Assembly (NCBI GenBank): GCA_947623455.1
Contig: OX392530.1
Coordinates: 28,241,405 to 28,305,404 of the forward strand
Direction: 5' to 3'
Length of the DNA: 64,000 bases
DNA from: Mimachlamys varia
Taxonomy: Eukaryota > Mollusca > Bivalvia > Pectinida > Pectinidae
Shown here piece after piece: positions 1 through 11,755 of the stretch; positions within the stretch are counted from its first letter, which is position 1; every line of letters starts with the position of its first letter. The notes beneath the pieces are model-generated. The model saw nothing but the letters and a program-made list of their open reading frames with translations. It searched no databases and was not told the origin of the DNA. The translations under genes and the position numbers were made by a program.

Positions 1-114
1 ATGTATTGGGAGTCTGATAAAGAGGATGAAGAGGAATTTATCATAGTCCTTGGCAGAAATAAACTTAATTTTCTAATTAATTGTAATGTCGACGAATCCA
101 AATTTGAATTTCAG

Positions 115-216
115 ACGATTGCACTCCTGGGCATTATAAAGTTGGTGGAGATTGCGTTTCATGTCCAGTAAATTGTGCGGGGAATACATGTGACAGTGGT
201 ACTGGAGCTTGTTTAG
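115..216 (+). CDS. EGF exon 1 (class B, 34 codons)
   Basis: The acceptor is TTTCAG and the donor GTAAGT, phase 1 at both ends. The exon encodes one EGF-like repeat with six cysteines in the order C-x12-C-x2-C-x3-C-x5-C-x7-C, starting DCTPGHYKVGGDC. It is three residues longer than most class B exons. An upstream exon must supply the first base of its first codon, so it is not the gene's first exon. Confidence 0.85.
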
Positions 217-310
217 GTAAGTTATAGTGATACTGCGTTGTACATTATGCAGCATTTACAAAGGTCAAGCTATGATTACACAATTCGCACACCCTGCAAA
301 CAGAGTTATA

Positions 311-700
311 GAGGTTACACAACGAATGGTTGTTGGATATAGAATTTATTTCACTCGAGCGAAAAAACAATTAAAGAGAGAGAAATAAATTCAATGTGAA
401 ATAACCACGAGTCGTGTGACCTGTGTCTACCCCTGTGAACCGCGGATGACATTTGCGCAAAAAACACATCATCTCGTATATATCCATGCCAAGTTGTGAC
501 GACGTCAACAATCGATGACGACGTCAACAATCATCACGTTATATTGACCCACGTGATTTCTGAAAGTTAAACTTCATATCCAATCCAAATTTCGGAAGGT
601 CATATTCCACTAGTGGAATATTACATATATTTATCCAACAGTCAGCACGTTCATACAATGGTTTGAGAGTGGAATAGCACGGGGTATGTGGTAGAAAATG
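311..700 (+). repeat. Fold-back/CRE repeat family, copy 1
   Basis: The head begins GGTTACACAACGAATGG and folds back on ATAACCACGAGTCGTGTGAC (about 311-423). The tail carries a GTGACGACGTCAACAATC-type block twice, then a conserved stretch ending in TGTGGTAGAAA. Four related copies lie at 4179, 26701, 52366 and 52925, all in the same orientation. The loop region of this copy is shortened. It is probably a non-autonomous transposon. Confidence 0.7.
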
Positions 701-1653
701 CTTTACCTAATACGCAAATCGATGTCCTACACAGCATTTGCTGTGATAAACAATAAGGATTCACTTACTTTTCTGATTATGCGCTTATTTTTTTTTCGTT
801 AACAATATCCTTCATTCAGCTTTATTAAGATTTCTCTGTTTTGCTTATAATACCGTACCTGTATCACTTCTTACTCTTTTTCACAAGTATCAGAGGAAAA
901 AAAATGCTTGGGTTATTTGTATTTTGTAACATTAAAGTTGTTATGGCATTCCGTTAGTGCCGAACCAAAGTGCTAAAAATGTCAAAGATATCAAACAAAA
1001 GGAATAACATATAGATAAACTGTACATTTATAGTATTGATGAAAGTGTTTTTTCCTGCGGAAATTATTGAAATTGTTTTTTGTTAGTTGTCAACATTAAC
1101 AAGATGATGCTGTAAATGCTCGATCGTATACACCGTTCTGAACGTGAAGTAAAAGACACAACAGACTCTTCTACATCTGCTGCTTACCTCGATCTCTACC
1201 GATATGGAAAGCTTACAATTAAGCTATACGATAAACGTGATGAATTCAATTTTTATGGAGGCGTTAGTAACGCTGTGCATATAGCTATTAGATAAAATGG
1301 GTCAAGAACGACATGGGAGGTGAGCCTGTATGTGTACTGCAGAAAATCAAGGTCACATGTAACTTATCCCCGGCAGTAACCGACAGTGTCGCAAACAGGT
1401 GAATCGACATGGTAACGATAACAGTTATAGTTTGGAGAATAATCGTGTTAAGACTAAAACAGTCCAATACATATCGATATTTTGATTTCAAAGAAGAAAT
1501 CCAAAAATCACAAAGGTATTGTGGTTTTGTGGGTCCCGCAAATTCGACTGTAGGCGGTCCTCGTTGCAGCTGTTTGAGTGACTACTTTATGTACGATAAT
1601 CCTAGTACACACGTACGCACACTGCCGACTCTATCGATGACTAGATGCAAAGA

Positions 1654-1866
1654 AACTCCGAAGTCGTGTCTTATAAAGAAAACATGGAAGATTAGGTCTT
1701 ATAGAAGATTTAAATGAATAATTAAACTCCGAAGTCGTGTATTATAAAGAAAACATGGAAGATCAGGTCTTATAGAAGATTTAATTGAATAATTAAACTC
1801 CGAAGTCGTGTATTGTAAAGAAAACATGGAATATACGGTCTTATATAAGATTTAATTGAATACTTC
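1654..1866 (+). repeat. 71-bp tandem repeat, three copies
   Basis: AACTCCGAAGTCGTGT starts units at 1654, 1725 and 1796. The units share AAAGAAAACATGGAAGAT and GGTCTTATAGAAGATTTAA, with a few substitutions in the third. It is a local tandem duplication in intron 1. Confidence 0.85.
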
Positions 1867-3194
1867 ATGAAGAATGTTGCACTATATGCTCACAATTACA
1901 GTATCTAGGTAATTGGCGACAGGAAACTAAAGAAGATTCGATTTAATTGGCTCTGATTCCAACTTTCCTCATGATACGATAAGCATGAGTTTAATGGTCT
2001 TTTCTTTTTTCAATCTTCTTTCACAGTATACTGTTATCAAACTTTTACACGTTTAATCGGTTTTACTGATGAATGGGATATAACTTCAATACTTGTTATA
2101 GACGACTACAAAAAATAGTTTGAAAGCACAAAATAGTTGACAACATTTCTATCGATAATTTTATTATGTATAATATGAACATATAATTATATGAACAATT
2201 AGGCAAGTCGAGCATCTTAGGATATAGATAATATTTGTTCATACATGAATATCAACAGTTGTTAATTTTTGCATCTATACTTGCATTTAAAAAAATGCAC
2301 CTTTCACATTGCGTTACTTTACCATGTCCAAGCATCCGATTAACGTCTTCTTCAGTACATTCGGTACTTTTGATTCAGTCATGACTTTTCCATTACTTGA
2401 AAGTAACATCCCAACCTATGATGTTAATATGTTGCATTTGGTTAGTTATTCTACTGTTTGCTCTAAATATCAAGATTTTCGTGACAGATGTCGACTGCTG
2501 ACAAACGAGGGGATTCGAGAGATGCAGATTGATCAGAATTACAAGCATGTTTTATGGTCGTCATCTTTGTCTTATTGATATTTGTTTTTGTATCTGTGCG
2601 TTAAAAAGATAGACGTCTTTGTGTATGCTCATTTGTGCACATACTTGTTGAAATTGACAATGATGACTCGGTTCTCAATCGGTTCTTGATGTTCATTTGG
2701 ATGTGATCAAGATTTACTTGGTGGGAGTCGTCGATGAAACAGAAGACGTCATCTCTTCCGAAATAGGTGGTTGTATTTTCTTATACTTTTACAAGGGTCT
2801 TCGTGAAATCTTTCCTTTTTTTCAGCATTTCCTTGATACATACATTGTAATGTGATCTTATACCTTTTCAAATATTTTCGAAATGTAATGATCAAATGAA
2901 AAGAAAACAAACTTCAGTGGAACACATACTTAGAACCTATAAATGTTTTGTTCATGAATGAAGTAAGACTTGCATAACACTTCTCTTATCGAATTCGTTG
3001 ATTTCCCGTGTCAAGTAAATTGCGATTCCTTTGGAGTTTTTGGCTGATGGTATTGGAGTTGTTTTTAGTGAACACATAAATTACAGTACAGTCATATCTT
3101 TTAAAGAGACGCGTTTGTTTTGATTTTGATTGCACACCTTATATAATTATAAAACATCGATAAATATTACATGAATGGTACTGTAATTTTACAG

Positions 3195-3281
3195 GGGGCT
3201 GCAACACGGGATCTTCGGGAACATACTGTAGATGTCCGGCCAACTGTAAAGACGTTAGCTGTCCCAATGGCCAATGTACAG
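3195..3281 (+). CDS. EGF exon 2 (class C, 29 codons)
   Basis: The acceptor is TTTTACAG and the donor GTAAAT, phase 1-1. The exon encodes a shortened EGF-like repeat starting GGCNTGSSGTYCRCPANC and ending CPNGQCTG. The tight C-R-C-P spacing defines class C, shared only with exon 5. Six cysteines are retained. Confidence 0.85.
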
Positions 3282-4178
3282 GTAAATATCGGAAGTCCCT
3301 GAATGGCGTTTAGGAATATTTTTTTTCCGATCACCGTAATTCAATAATTGTTTTAAAAAATAGGCAGGTTAACATAGACAATGCACATCACTTTATCACG
3401 ACAATTTTCCTTGTGCACTAAATGCAATTTAATTTTGCAGTAACACTTCAGTAATATGTACGCAACACTCTAATTTGTTATAACAATTGAAGGATCACAC
3501 ACGTATTTGATGTGCCGCATGCGCACAATGAAGTCGCAGTGTAGATACGACAAAGAGGCAGCACCATCTTAGAACGACATAAAACCTAGGCGTCCATTGA
3601 CAAACGAGGTCCGATAGCGAATTTAGTTACAGAAAATTTACAAAGGAATTGCATATTAACTTGTTTATATTGTAATCATATTTTGCAAGTGTTTTCATAG
3701 TTAATCGTGTTCAATAGAACCTTTAAAATAATAATTTTAGTTTATTGCTAAAGTTCGATAAGATTTATAAGCTAATGTATCTACACTATTTTGGTTATTT
3801 AAATAAACATTTGTATTTAGAGCACACTGGACACGGTCTATCATTGTTTATAAACCTGAATCAACCTAGCCGCCTTGCATCTGAAACGTTACAAGTTCAA
3901 TCAAGCGTATGATTCATACTTTTGAAACTTTCTGCATTATAATATTTGAGAAAAACAATTATCAATACGTTTGATTTTTACACGGTTGTTTTCGTCTTAC
4001 GACGTTCCTTTACCGTTAGAATTGAAGAAGTTTGTGTATAAAGTGAAATTCAAAAAGTGACCTAATCCTTTATGACAAGATAAAGCGGATACAACATCAT
4101 ACCAAGGCATGATGAACGACTGAATATCTCGTAGATTTAATTCTGTATGTACAAGGATGAGTCTTTAAAAGAGACATA

Positions 4179-4590
4179 TAGAAACTACACAACGAGTGGT
4201 AGTTGGATATAGTATATATTTCACTCGAGTTAGTTATTTTTTTCAAAAGTTACAAGGGACATGAGCCTTTTTCGGGTGTGTTTTGTAAATTTTGAAAATT
4301 AACTAATCAAGCGAAATAAATACCGCGCTGTCAGCCGATACAGCAGTATGTCATGATCAATAGATTGAATATAAATGGACAGCTGAAGTATCTATATTTT
4401 CCCGCAAAATGATGACGTCGTCAACAATCAGCAAGTGGCGTCGTTGCGGTCAAAGCTCATCATGTAAACCTATCACAATGCGCTAAAGTGTATTCCACGT
4501 GTGGTGTAAACAGAAATGTTATTTAACAGTTGTTATGAATATTTGATACCCTGAGCGTTGAATAACACCCGCCTATTGTGGTAGAAATTG
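4179..4590 (+). repeat. Fold-back/CRE repeat family, copy 2
   Basis: The head ACTACACAACGAGTGGTAG is followed by TTTCACTCGAGTTAG and an A/T-rich fold-back loop. The tail keeps a GACGTCGTCAACAATCAGCA block and ends TGTGGTAGAAA. It is more diverged than copies 1 and 5. It lies in intron 2, between a class C and a class B exon. Confidence 0.6.
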
Positions 4591-5138
4591 TATTAACCGA
4601 GATACCTTGTCGTAATTAAACGATAACTACGACGTTATTACGAAATAAAATCAAGTCCAAAATATGAAATAGCTATGTCGTAATGACGGCATACAAAAGT
4701 TAACTTGATGTGGCGCTTACCAAATTCCGTACTTGTCTCCAAAGTTTATTTATACATTAAAAATGATGATGTTAGTTTTTGTTTTCTTTTTAAATAACAG
4801 TACATTGTAACCTAGTGGGTTATATAAAATCAGACTGACTAGTATCCAAATGGATTACAATCTATACAAGTTGAATTAATTAACTCCATACATTATATGT
4901 TTGCTCTGGTTTTCTTGGCTTATCCGAAATATAACGTGTTCACAAGTGTAACCGATCGTACTTTATATTTGCACTTATAATACCAGTTCGTTATTGGGGT
5001 AATACTTCATTCAAACGAATTTGTACTTAAAATCACTAACGGCGTGTCATAAATTGATTAATACAAGCCGCTTGAATGGTTATAAATATCACATATTTAA
5101 TTGCAAGTTGGATAATATTTTATTTGATTATATCTTAG

Positions 5139-5231
5139 AATGCAATAACGGATTCCACGGTGGAACCTGTGTGCAATGTCCTATCGGATGTAGCAGTAAT
5201 ATATGTGACCAATCGACGGGAAGTTGCTTTC
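5139..5231 (+). CDS. EGF exon 3 (class B, 31 codons)
   Basis: The acceptor is ATCTTAG and the donor GTAAGT, phase 1-1. The repeat begins ECNNGFHGGTCVQCPIGC and ends ICDQSTGSCF, with six cysteines. It is the closest relative of exon 6, and the flanking intron sequence is also alike on both sides, so the two come from a segmental duplication. Confidence 0.88.
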
Positions 5232-5767
5232 GTAAGTAGTTTTCATTGTAAAAGAAATGTATATGAAATGCAAGCTAGTCTATAAAACCTAAAATATAAT
5301 TAAGGTATAATTTCCACGTTTAGAAACATTCATAGTGATAAATCGAAGGCATATGCTATTTTTCCTAAGATCAATATATAATATAGAAAACTGATGCATA
5401 TTCAAATAATTAATGATATTTGACAATTGTAAACTTAACAAATAAGCATGGATTTTCGCATATGTTAAATGCAATTCAGTATTTTGTTGTCTTGCTTAAT
5501 TGGTTCACTTTGGTTTCTTCATTGCATTTTTCATCTGTATAATGGTGATTATCGACCGATATGACTTTTATTTTGTATAGATACTCACAAAACTGATTCA
5601 TTTAAACAAGCCGTTGTTAGTTAGTTGTTTTTCAATTAAATATATGGTACTGATGTGAAAAACTGTTTAATATAATATAAAGATGTATCATGATTTTCGA
5701 TCAATACTGACTACATCAAATGTGTACGTGTCACATTAAACACATTTCATAATTAATTTATTCTCAG

Positions 5768-5863
5768 AATGTAATCCTGGACTATATGGCGGTGACTGTA
5801 GTCAGTCGTGCCCGGGGAAGTGCAAAGATAATGTATGTGACAGGGGTAACGGTCAATGTACAG
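5768..5863 (+). CDS. EGF exon 4 (class A, 32 codons)
   Basis: The acceptor is TTCTCAG and the donor GTAAGC, phase 1-1. The repeat begins ECNPGLYGGDCSQSCPGKC and ends VCDRGNGQCTG. The C-x3-C middle spacing defines class A. It pairs with exon 7, whose preceding ~70 intron bases are also recognisably the same. Confidence 0.9.
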
Positions 5864-6444
5864 GTAAGCATGAAACATGTACACGTACCTTAAATTAATG
5901 AAAAAAAAAACTAAAAAAAAACTGAAAAAAAAATTAAAAAGGCAAATAAACGTTCCGAAATACATTAAACACTGTTATATGTAGAAACGTTCATTTTAAC
6001 TAATTTATTAATATGAATTATTCGAAACACTAGATTATAAGATGCATTCAACATTTCACTCTCTATACATTGAAAGTTGATGTAAATAAGAAACTGGTTT
6101 AAAATAAAAATAAAATGAAATAACTACTTGTTTTACTCTTACTTGTAAGAAGATTATTTGATTGAGATAATTCAATATAGACTATATATATTTTTTACGA
6201 ATATCATACAACTTTTTTTTTTACGTAATATGACTGTTATACGTAGTTCACAAGCTGGTGAGGTTAATACTCTCCATCAATTATACACAAAAGTAAACGG
6301 TCTGTTTATCTACAAACTGCATTCCCCAATGAAATATGTATCTCAACACCAAACCTAATTACTGACTAATTACTGCCTCATTCAGTTAAAATAATGCAAT
6401 ACGTCTTACTATTTCTTAAGCTTAACCTTGTTTTTTTTACTTGA

Positions 6445-7089
6445 GGTGGCAGTGTACAGTAGGATTATTTGGCCATAGGTGATATTGTTGTACAATGAAT
6501 AAACCCTGTAATATTATGTGTATCAAAATCTAAAAATAAAATAAGCAGTAAAATTGGCATGAACATGATAAAGTTTACTTTGTGGGCTTCACATTTGAAA
6601 AAAATAAGAAGAGTAAATTTGGTTAGAGATTAACATTTTGGCCTCTCCGAAACTGGTGTCTACACATGAAAAGCTAGCTTTACAGGAAGTGAAATTCTAA
6701 CAACAGCACATGAGGAAAAATAGCGAAAAATCTAAGCGTACGACCTATGCTGGGACACAGATAATTCTTTAACCAAGTATGTAATCTTTAATTTTAGAAA
6801 AATCTTAGGAAAAAAGTTCCTATTTGCGGGGGTAAAATTTTGGGTTAAAATAGTGTTTTTTTGCCTTTTTTGGTTATTTTTGATGTGGTTACCATGGTTT
6901 TCACACAAGTAGCATACATAGAAAAACAAGTTTATACACTTCTCATTTCTTTATTTGTATTGGAAATAGCATGTCGTTCACAGACATATATAACATGTTT
7001 ATTTTGTTTTGTTAGGTCATAATTCTTTATCTTTTTTTCTGAGACATAGGGCTTTTTTCAGAATCAATTGATTTTACTGTAATTTGCTA
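6445..7089 (+). repeat. Left copy of a ~650-bp direct repeat
   Basis: It starts GGTGGCAGTGTACAGTAGG and ends CTGTAATTTGCTA. It matches 8240-8892 with only about a dozen substitutions and a few homopolymer length changes by eye. The two copies flank about 1.15 kb. This could be a pair of long terminal repeats of a small non-autonomous element, or 1.8 units of a long tandem repeat. No clear TG...CA ends or primer site were seen. Confidence 0.85.
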
Positions 7090-7824
7090 CCTTAATCAGT
7101 GTCCAAATTCAGTTTTTGAAGAAAAAAAAAACTGTTCATGCTTGTTTCATATTAACATTGATTCATTTGACAGCTTAAAACTTGCAAAAATGTTCTAAAT
7201 CATTCCAAAATCCTATTATACCTAAATGAATGAAGGGAGATAACTCGTTCTTACTCATAACTAAAAGAAATCTAGAATTCATTCCACTTGGGAAATTGGA
7301 CCAGAAAAGATGTCTAATTTATTTTCATGTTTTACTAAGAACAGATCACTCACAGGATATCTTCTCGATATATTTAGACAAGATTTCAGACTGTTTCACA
7401 TCGCTTCAGTGTACGGTATCCATGGAAACCCTAGTATTTATTAAAAAATAGGTAAAGTATCTGTTTTCAATCAAATTTTGCTATTTTATATTTTTTTTTT
7501 CCAGCTGAATCAGCCTAATGACTATTTTAGTAAAGTCAATAATGTCTTTTATCAATTTCCATAATAACAGATGAAGAAGAACATTTTTTAATGGAATTTG
7601 ATGATTTTTACAATTTTTGGCAATCCCTCTCATTTCTAGGCTTGGGGAAGCTAACAATGGATGGTTATGGTGGCATTTATCTGATTTTTCACATTTTCTA
7701 GCATTTTCATGGTGTTTATCGGCTACGTGAATTGTATTTGTTGCCATATTGTTGTTGTGATACGGGTTTCCTGGTGGCCATTTTGATATCAGTAAGTATT
7801 GATGATGTCATAGATACCCATTGA

Positions 7825-7917
7825 TGACGTCACAGTAACTATGACGTCACAGTAACTATGACGTCACAGTAACTATGACGTCACAGTAACTATGACGTCA
7901 CAGTAACTATGACGTCA
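7825..7917 (+). repeat. 17-bp minisatellite of perfect TGACGTCA sites
   Basis: Six TGACGTCA octamers start at 7825, 7842, 7859, 7876, 7893 and 7910, joined by CAGTAACTA spacers. TGACGTCA is the palindromic binding site of CREB/ATF-type bZIP factors. It lies between the two 650-bp direct repeats in intron 4. No regulatory role is shown. Confidence 0.9.
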
Positions 7918-8239
7918 TCATATAAGGCAAAAACATCACATTATCCTTAAACTTTTTTTGTTTTTCACATGCGTATGATCTCAAATCATCCTGTTTCAGC
8001 CATAATGAAATTTTATTCATGAAAACTACACACTTTTTGAAGTTTTCATTTTTAGATTATCTCCCTTTGTTGTTAGTTTGAGAGCAGAATTGGTTAAAAT
8101 TCATCTGTCAGGGAAATTCATTTTACTCTGTTACTGTTCAAGGGAGAAAGGAAACCGATACACCATTTTGTTCATTGTGTCATTTCCAGACAACTAAGGG
8201 GTTTTATTTAAATTTTGGGAAAGACAAAGTGGTGTATAT

Positions 8240-8892
8240 GGTGGCAGTGTACAGTAGGATTATTTGGCCATGGGTGATATTTTTGTACAATGAATAAACC
8301 CTATAATATTATGTGTATCAAAATCTTAAAATAAAATAAGCAGTAAAATTGGCATGAACATGATAAAGTTTACTTTGTGGGCTTCACATTTGAAAAAATA
8401 AGAAGAGTAAATTTGGTTAGAGATTAACATGTTGGCCTCTCCGAAACTGGTGTCTTAACATGAAAAGCTAGCTTTACAGGAAGTGAAATTCTAACAACAG
8501 CACATGAGGAAAAATAGCGAAAAATCTAAGCGTACGACCTATGCTGGGACACAGATAATTCTTTAACCAAGTATGTAATCTTTAATTTTAGAAAAATCTT
8601 AGGAAAAAAGTTCCTATTTGCGGGGGTCAAATTTTGGGTTAAAAATAGTGTTTTTTTTTTTTTGCCTTTTTTGGTTATTTTTGATGTGGTTACCATGGTT
8701 TTCACACAAGTAGCATACATAGAAAAAACAAGTTTATACACTTCTCATTTCTTTATTTGTATTGGAAATAGCATATCGTTCACAGACATATATAACATGT
8801 TTATTTTGTTTTGTTAGGTCATAATTCTTTATTTTTTTTTTCTGAGACATAGGGCTTTTTTCAGAATCAATTGATTTTACTGTAATTTGCTA
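8240..8892 (+). repeat. Right copy of the ~650-bp direct repeat
   Basis: This is the second copy of 6445-7089 in the same orientation. Differences are scattered single bases plus a longer T run near 8648. The short - strand frames in both copies are coincidental. Confidence 0.85.
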
Positions 8893-9235
8893 TCTGAGTT
8901 TGACTTTATTTCACAAAGTGCATATTATATTGTAAATTTTTACTATACATGTGCTTGTTTATCAAAAGTATCATGAAATTATCATCTTGTATTTCACACG
9001 ACTATTTTGTCTTTTTAAGTAAGGAATCTAACGTTTGATTTAATGGATAAATCAAGCATATAGGTATACGTGCTATATTGTTATTCAAATTAATTTAAAA
9101 CGGTTGTTATTGAGGTCATGCTTGTTTTTGGTTTATGATATTTGTACCAACTTTTCATAACAGAATTCAAGTTCGTTTTGATTTTATATGAATAACATAC
9201 ATATAATAAATGTAAATCATCATTTAAACTTTCAG

Positions 9236-9322
9236 CCGGCTGCGCACCCGGATTTTCAGGCACATACTGTAGATGTCCAGTAAAATGTAGGAACTCTAAC
9301 TGTCCTAACGACCAATGTACAG
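9236..9322 (+). CDS. EGF exon 5 (class C, 29 codons)
   Basis: The acceptor is CTTTCAG and the donor GTAACC, phase 1-1. The repeat reads GCAPGFSGTYCRCPVKC then NCPNDQCTG. It is the second class C exon and heads the second C-B-A triplet (exons 5-6-7), mirroring exons 2-3-4. Confidence 0.87.
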
Positions 9323-9402
9323 GTAACCGTTTAATTATATTGATGAGAATATTATTCGGAACATATTTCTAATCGTCTCCACTCTATTATATTTTTAGAC
9401 GA

Positions 9403-9650
9403 TATGTTTAGTGTAGATTTGTGAATTACATTGTTTTGTAAATATGATGTCTTTGTATGTAGACATTTATTTGTATATGATGAAACATGTTTTAGATGAA
9501 ATGTTTAGTGTAGATTTGTGAATTACATTTATTTGTAAATATGATGTTCTTTTTTTGTAGACATTATTTGTTGATGATGAAACATGTTTGAGATGAAATG
9601 TTACGTGTAGAAGTGTGAATTATATTCATTTGTAAATATGACGTTTTTTT
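9403..9650 (+). repeat. ~97-bp tandem repeat, about 2.5 copies
   Basis: Units start near ATGTTTAGTGTAGATTTGTG at 9403 and 9501, with a diverged unit at 9598. Each holds GTAAATATGATGT and GATGATGAAACATG blocks. It is intronic, with no coding meaning. Confidence 0.75.
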
Positions 9651-10613
9651 TACCAAAGTCATGTTTTAGTTATTTTCAAGTTTGTTTTACTAAAACCGAT
9701 TTTTACAAAGATTCATGCTTTGAAATATTTGAAGTATGGAGAAAAATGAAAGCATGCAGTCAATTGCTTGTTTGAATCGTTTTGAAGCACAAACCTGCAA
9801 GAAATTACGTCAAATTATGACGGTTATGTAAAAACAATTAATTAAAATAGGAAATAAAAAAGTGGTGAGATAGTCTTCATTCGATCTTTTTTTCAGAGCA
9901 CATGATAGTTGATTTTTGTTTCATGTAACCGGTTAATTTCGTACCTTCTGCATACATGTTCATAGTCATGGCGTAACTTCGACATAGTTCATATTTGTTT
10001 AGCCATAGAAAGTGTCTGAAAACTATATATTGCATTCAACTCCAACGAATTAACTCCACATCTGTTTACTCTGGTTTTCGTGGTGACGCTTATAAGAAAG
10101 ACATGTCAAATATTCACATTTACAACCGATCATACTTATATTGCTGTTGGTGTTGTTCGTCATTCGTAAATTTTATAATTAACCATTTGCTTCGATGTAT
10201 CCGGAGGTGACAGGTGAGACCTATCCGGGCATGAAATCCTTCACCTAAGGTAGGACAGAAGTGGAAAGGCGCTGTGATGTTGTTGATAGCTCTAGACTTG
10301 CGCATCTGTCTTTCCTGATCAGCTCTCTCAGCTCCTGTTGTGATTGAGCTGCGCCATGAAGGTCGATTGGCTGCGAGAGTCTCCTAGGTATCTGTGTTGA
10401 TCGCAAAATCTGTAAGAGAAACCTTCAGACTGTCCTGGAATCGCTTCTTTTGTCCTCAAGCTTTGGTTTTACCTTGCCAGAGTTCCTTGCAAAAGAGATA
10501 CTTTTGGATGCGGTTGTCCTCCATACGGGAGACGTAGCCTGTCCACCTTAACTGGAACTAGCGCATGATGGTGATAACGCTGGGGATATTTGCCTGCTAA
10601 AGAACCTCAGAAT

Positions 10614-11156
10614 CTATGACTTTGTCCTGTCAGCGGATGGGAAAGAGGTTCGGAGGCACCTGAGATAGAAATGGTCCAGTTGCCGTTTGTGCCTTCGGTA
10701 CAGCGTCCAGGTATTGCAGCCATAAAGAAGAGTGGTAAGGACAACTGCCTGGTAGACTTTCAGCTTGGTCTTTAGGCTGGTCTCTTTCCTCTCCGAGATT
10801 TCCTCCCCCAGTCTTAAAAAAACACTACTTGCTTCGGGAATTTTGTTGTAGATTTCGGCATCGATGATGGATGTGCGATATACGGTAGTGCCCATGTACA
10901 AATGTAGATGAAGTTATCTACGAGCTGAAGGGTCTGCCCTTTTATAGATATCTGTGATACTTGTTGGTTGAGAATGGCTGAACCACCCATTCGTTCTTCT
11001 TGGTACTACTTGCATACGAGTATATTGCTCCTTGCTGGCTATGAGAGCACAGTCATTGGCAAAGGGAAAGTCCTTATAGCAATCTCCATTACCTTTCTGA
11101 CACCTGTTGTCTTCTTGGATTGAAAAGTTTTCCATCGGACCTGTACCTGATGGCAA
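10614..11156 (-). pseudogene. LINE reverse transcriptase fragments (palm and thumb)
   Basis: Two adjacent open stretches cover the catalytic box and the region after it. The upstream one has DFPFANDCALIAS, an altered form of the usual ADD core. The downstream one has ISERKETSLKTKLKVYQAVV and HFYLRCLR, typical of the post-catalytic region of this LINE type. They are in different frames, so at least one indel separates them. Confidence 0.75.
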
Positions 11157-11368
11157 AGCCGGGTTTACAGTCTGGACACAACCCTGCTTGACTCTGAAAA
11201 AACTTAGGATGGTTCATCGTCATCAAGAAATCTGGCTGTCATTCCGACAGGGAACTGGCAGACGATATTAATGAATTTGCTATGACATCCAAACTCATAA
11301 TTTCCAAGAGTCCTTCCCGGCTGACTGTGTCGAGTACCAATGATTGGTCAACGAAGGCTGTGTAAAGG

Positions 11369-11755
11369 TCACGTTGCTGTTCTATACACTTCTACTGAAA
11401 CGGACGGACTGCAAAACAAATGTTGATGATCCTGGCCTGCGTTGAAGCCGCACTGACTCTCAGGCAGTAGACCTTGCAGCATCTTTGCGGCTAATGACCG
11501 GAACGATATTCCTCGGTGGTTTTCGTAGAACTGGCGTTTTTCTTTGCGCTTGTAGATATGGACAATTGTTGCATTTCTTTTTTCTTGCGGAAGTTTTACA
11601 TTGCTCCACATGGACCGGTACAGTCTGATAAGCTTACTGACTATTTGGTCACCTGACAAGTTGACTTCTGTATGGGTGCCGTCAGCACCTGGAGCTTTCC
11701 CAGTAGACACGGGATTGAGGGCATTGGGTGACCTCACATGCTGACGCGGGAACAT
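11369..11755 (-). pseudogene. LINE reverse transcriptase fragment (fingers region)
   Basis: This open stretch of 128 codons carries STGKAPGADG, LYRSMWSNVKLPQEKRNATI and ENHRGISF, followed by PESQCGFNAGQD. These match the order of the first conserved RT blocks of LINEs (KAPG-DG, W..G..P..W, YRPI-like, E.Q.GF). The motif A aspartate region follows out of frame. It is non-functional. Confidence 0.75.

Larger units (their letters stand above)
217..3194 (+). other. Intron 1
   Basis: No EGF exon is visible between exons 1 and 2. The intron carries a fold-back repeat (311-700) and a 71-bp tandem repeat (1654-1866). The rest is AT-rich with no recognisable coding sequence; the short reading frames at 1409-1717 and 2309-2578 have no family signature. 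Confidence 0.7.

Noticed and set aside
7230..7747. Small frames between the 650-bp repeats as a transposon protein
   Set aside because: The 73- and 88-codon frames have no recognisable motif and lie on opposite strands.
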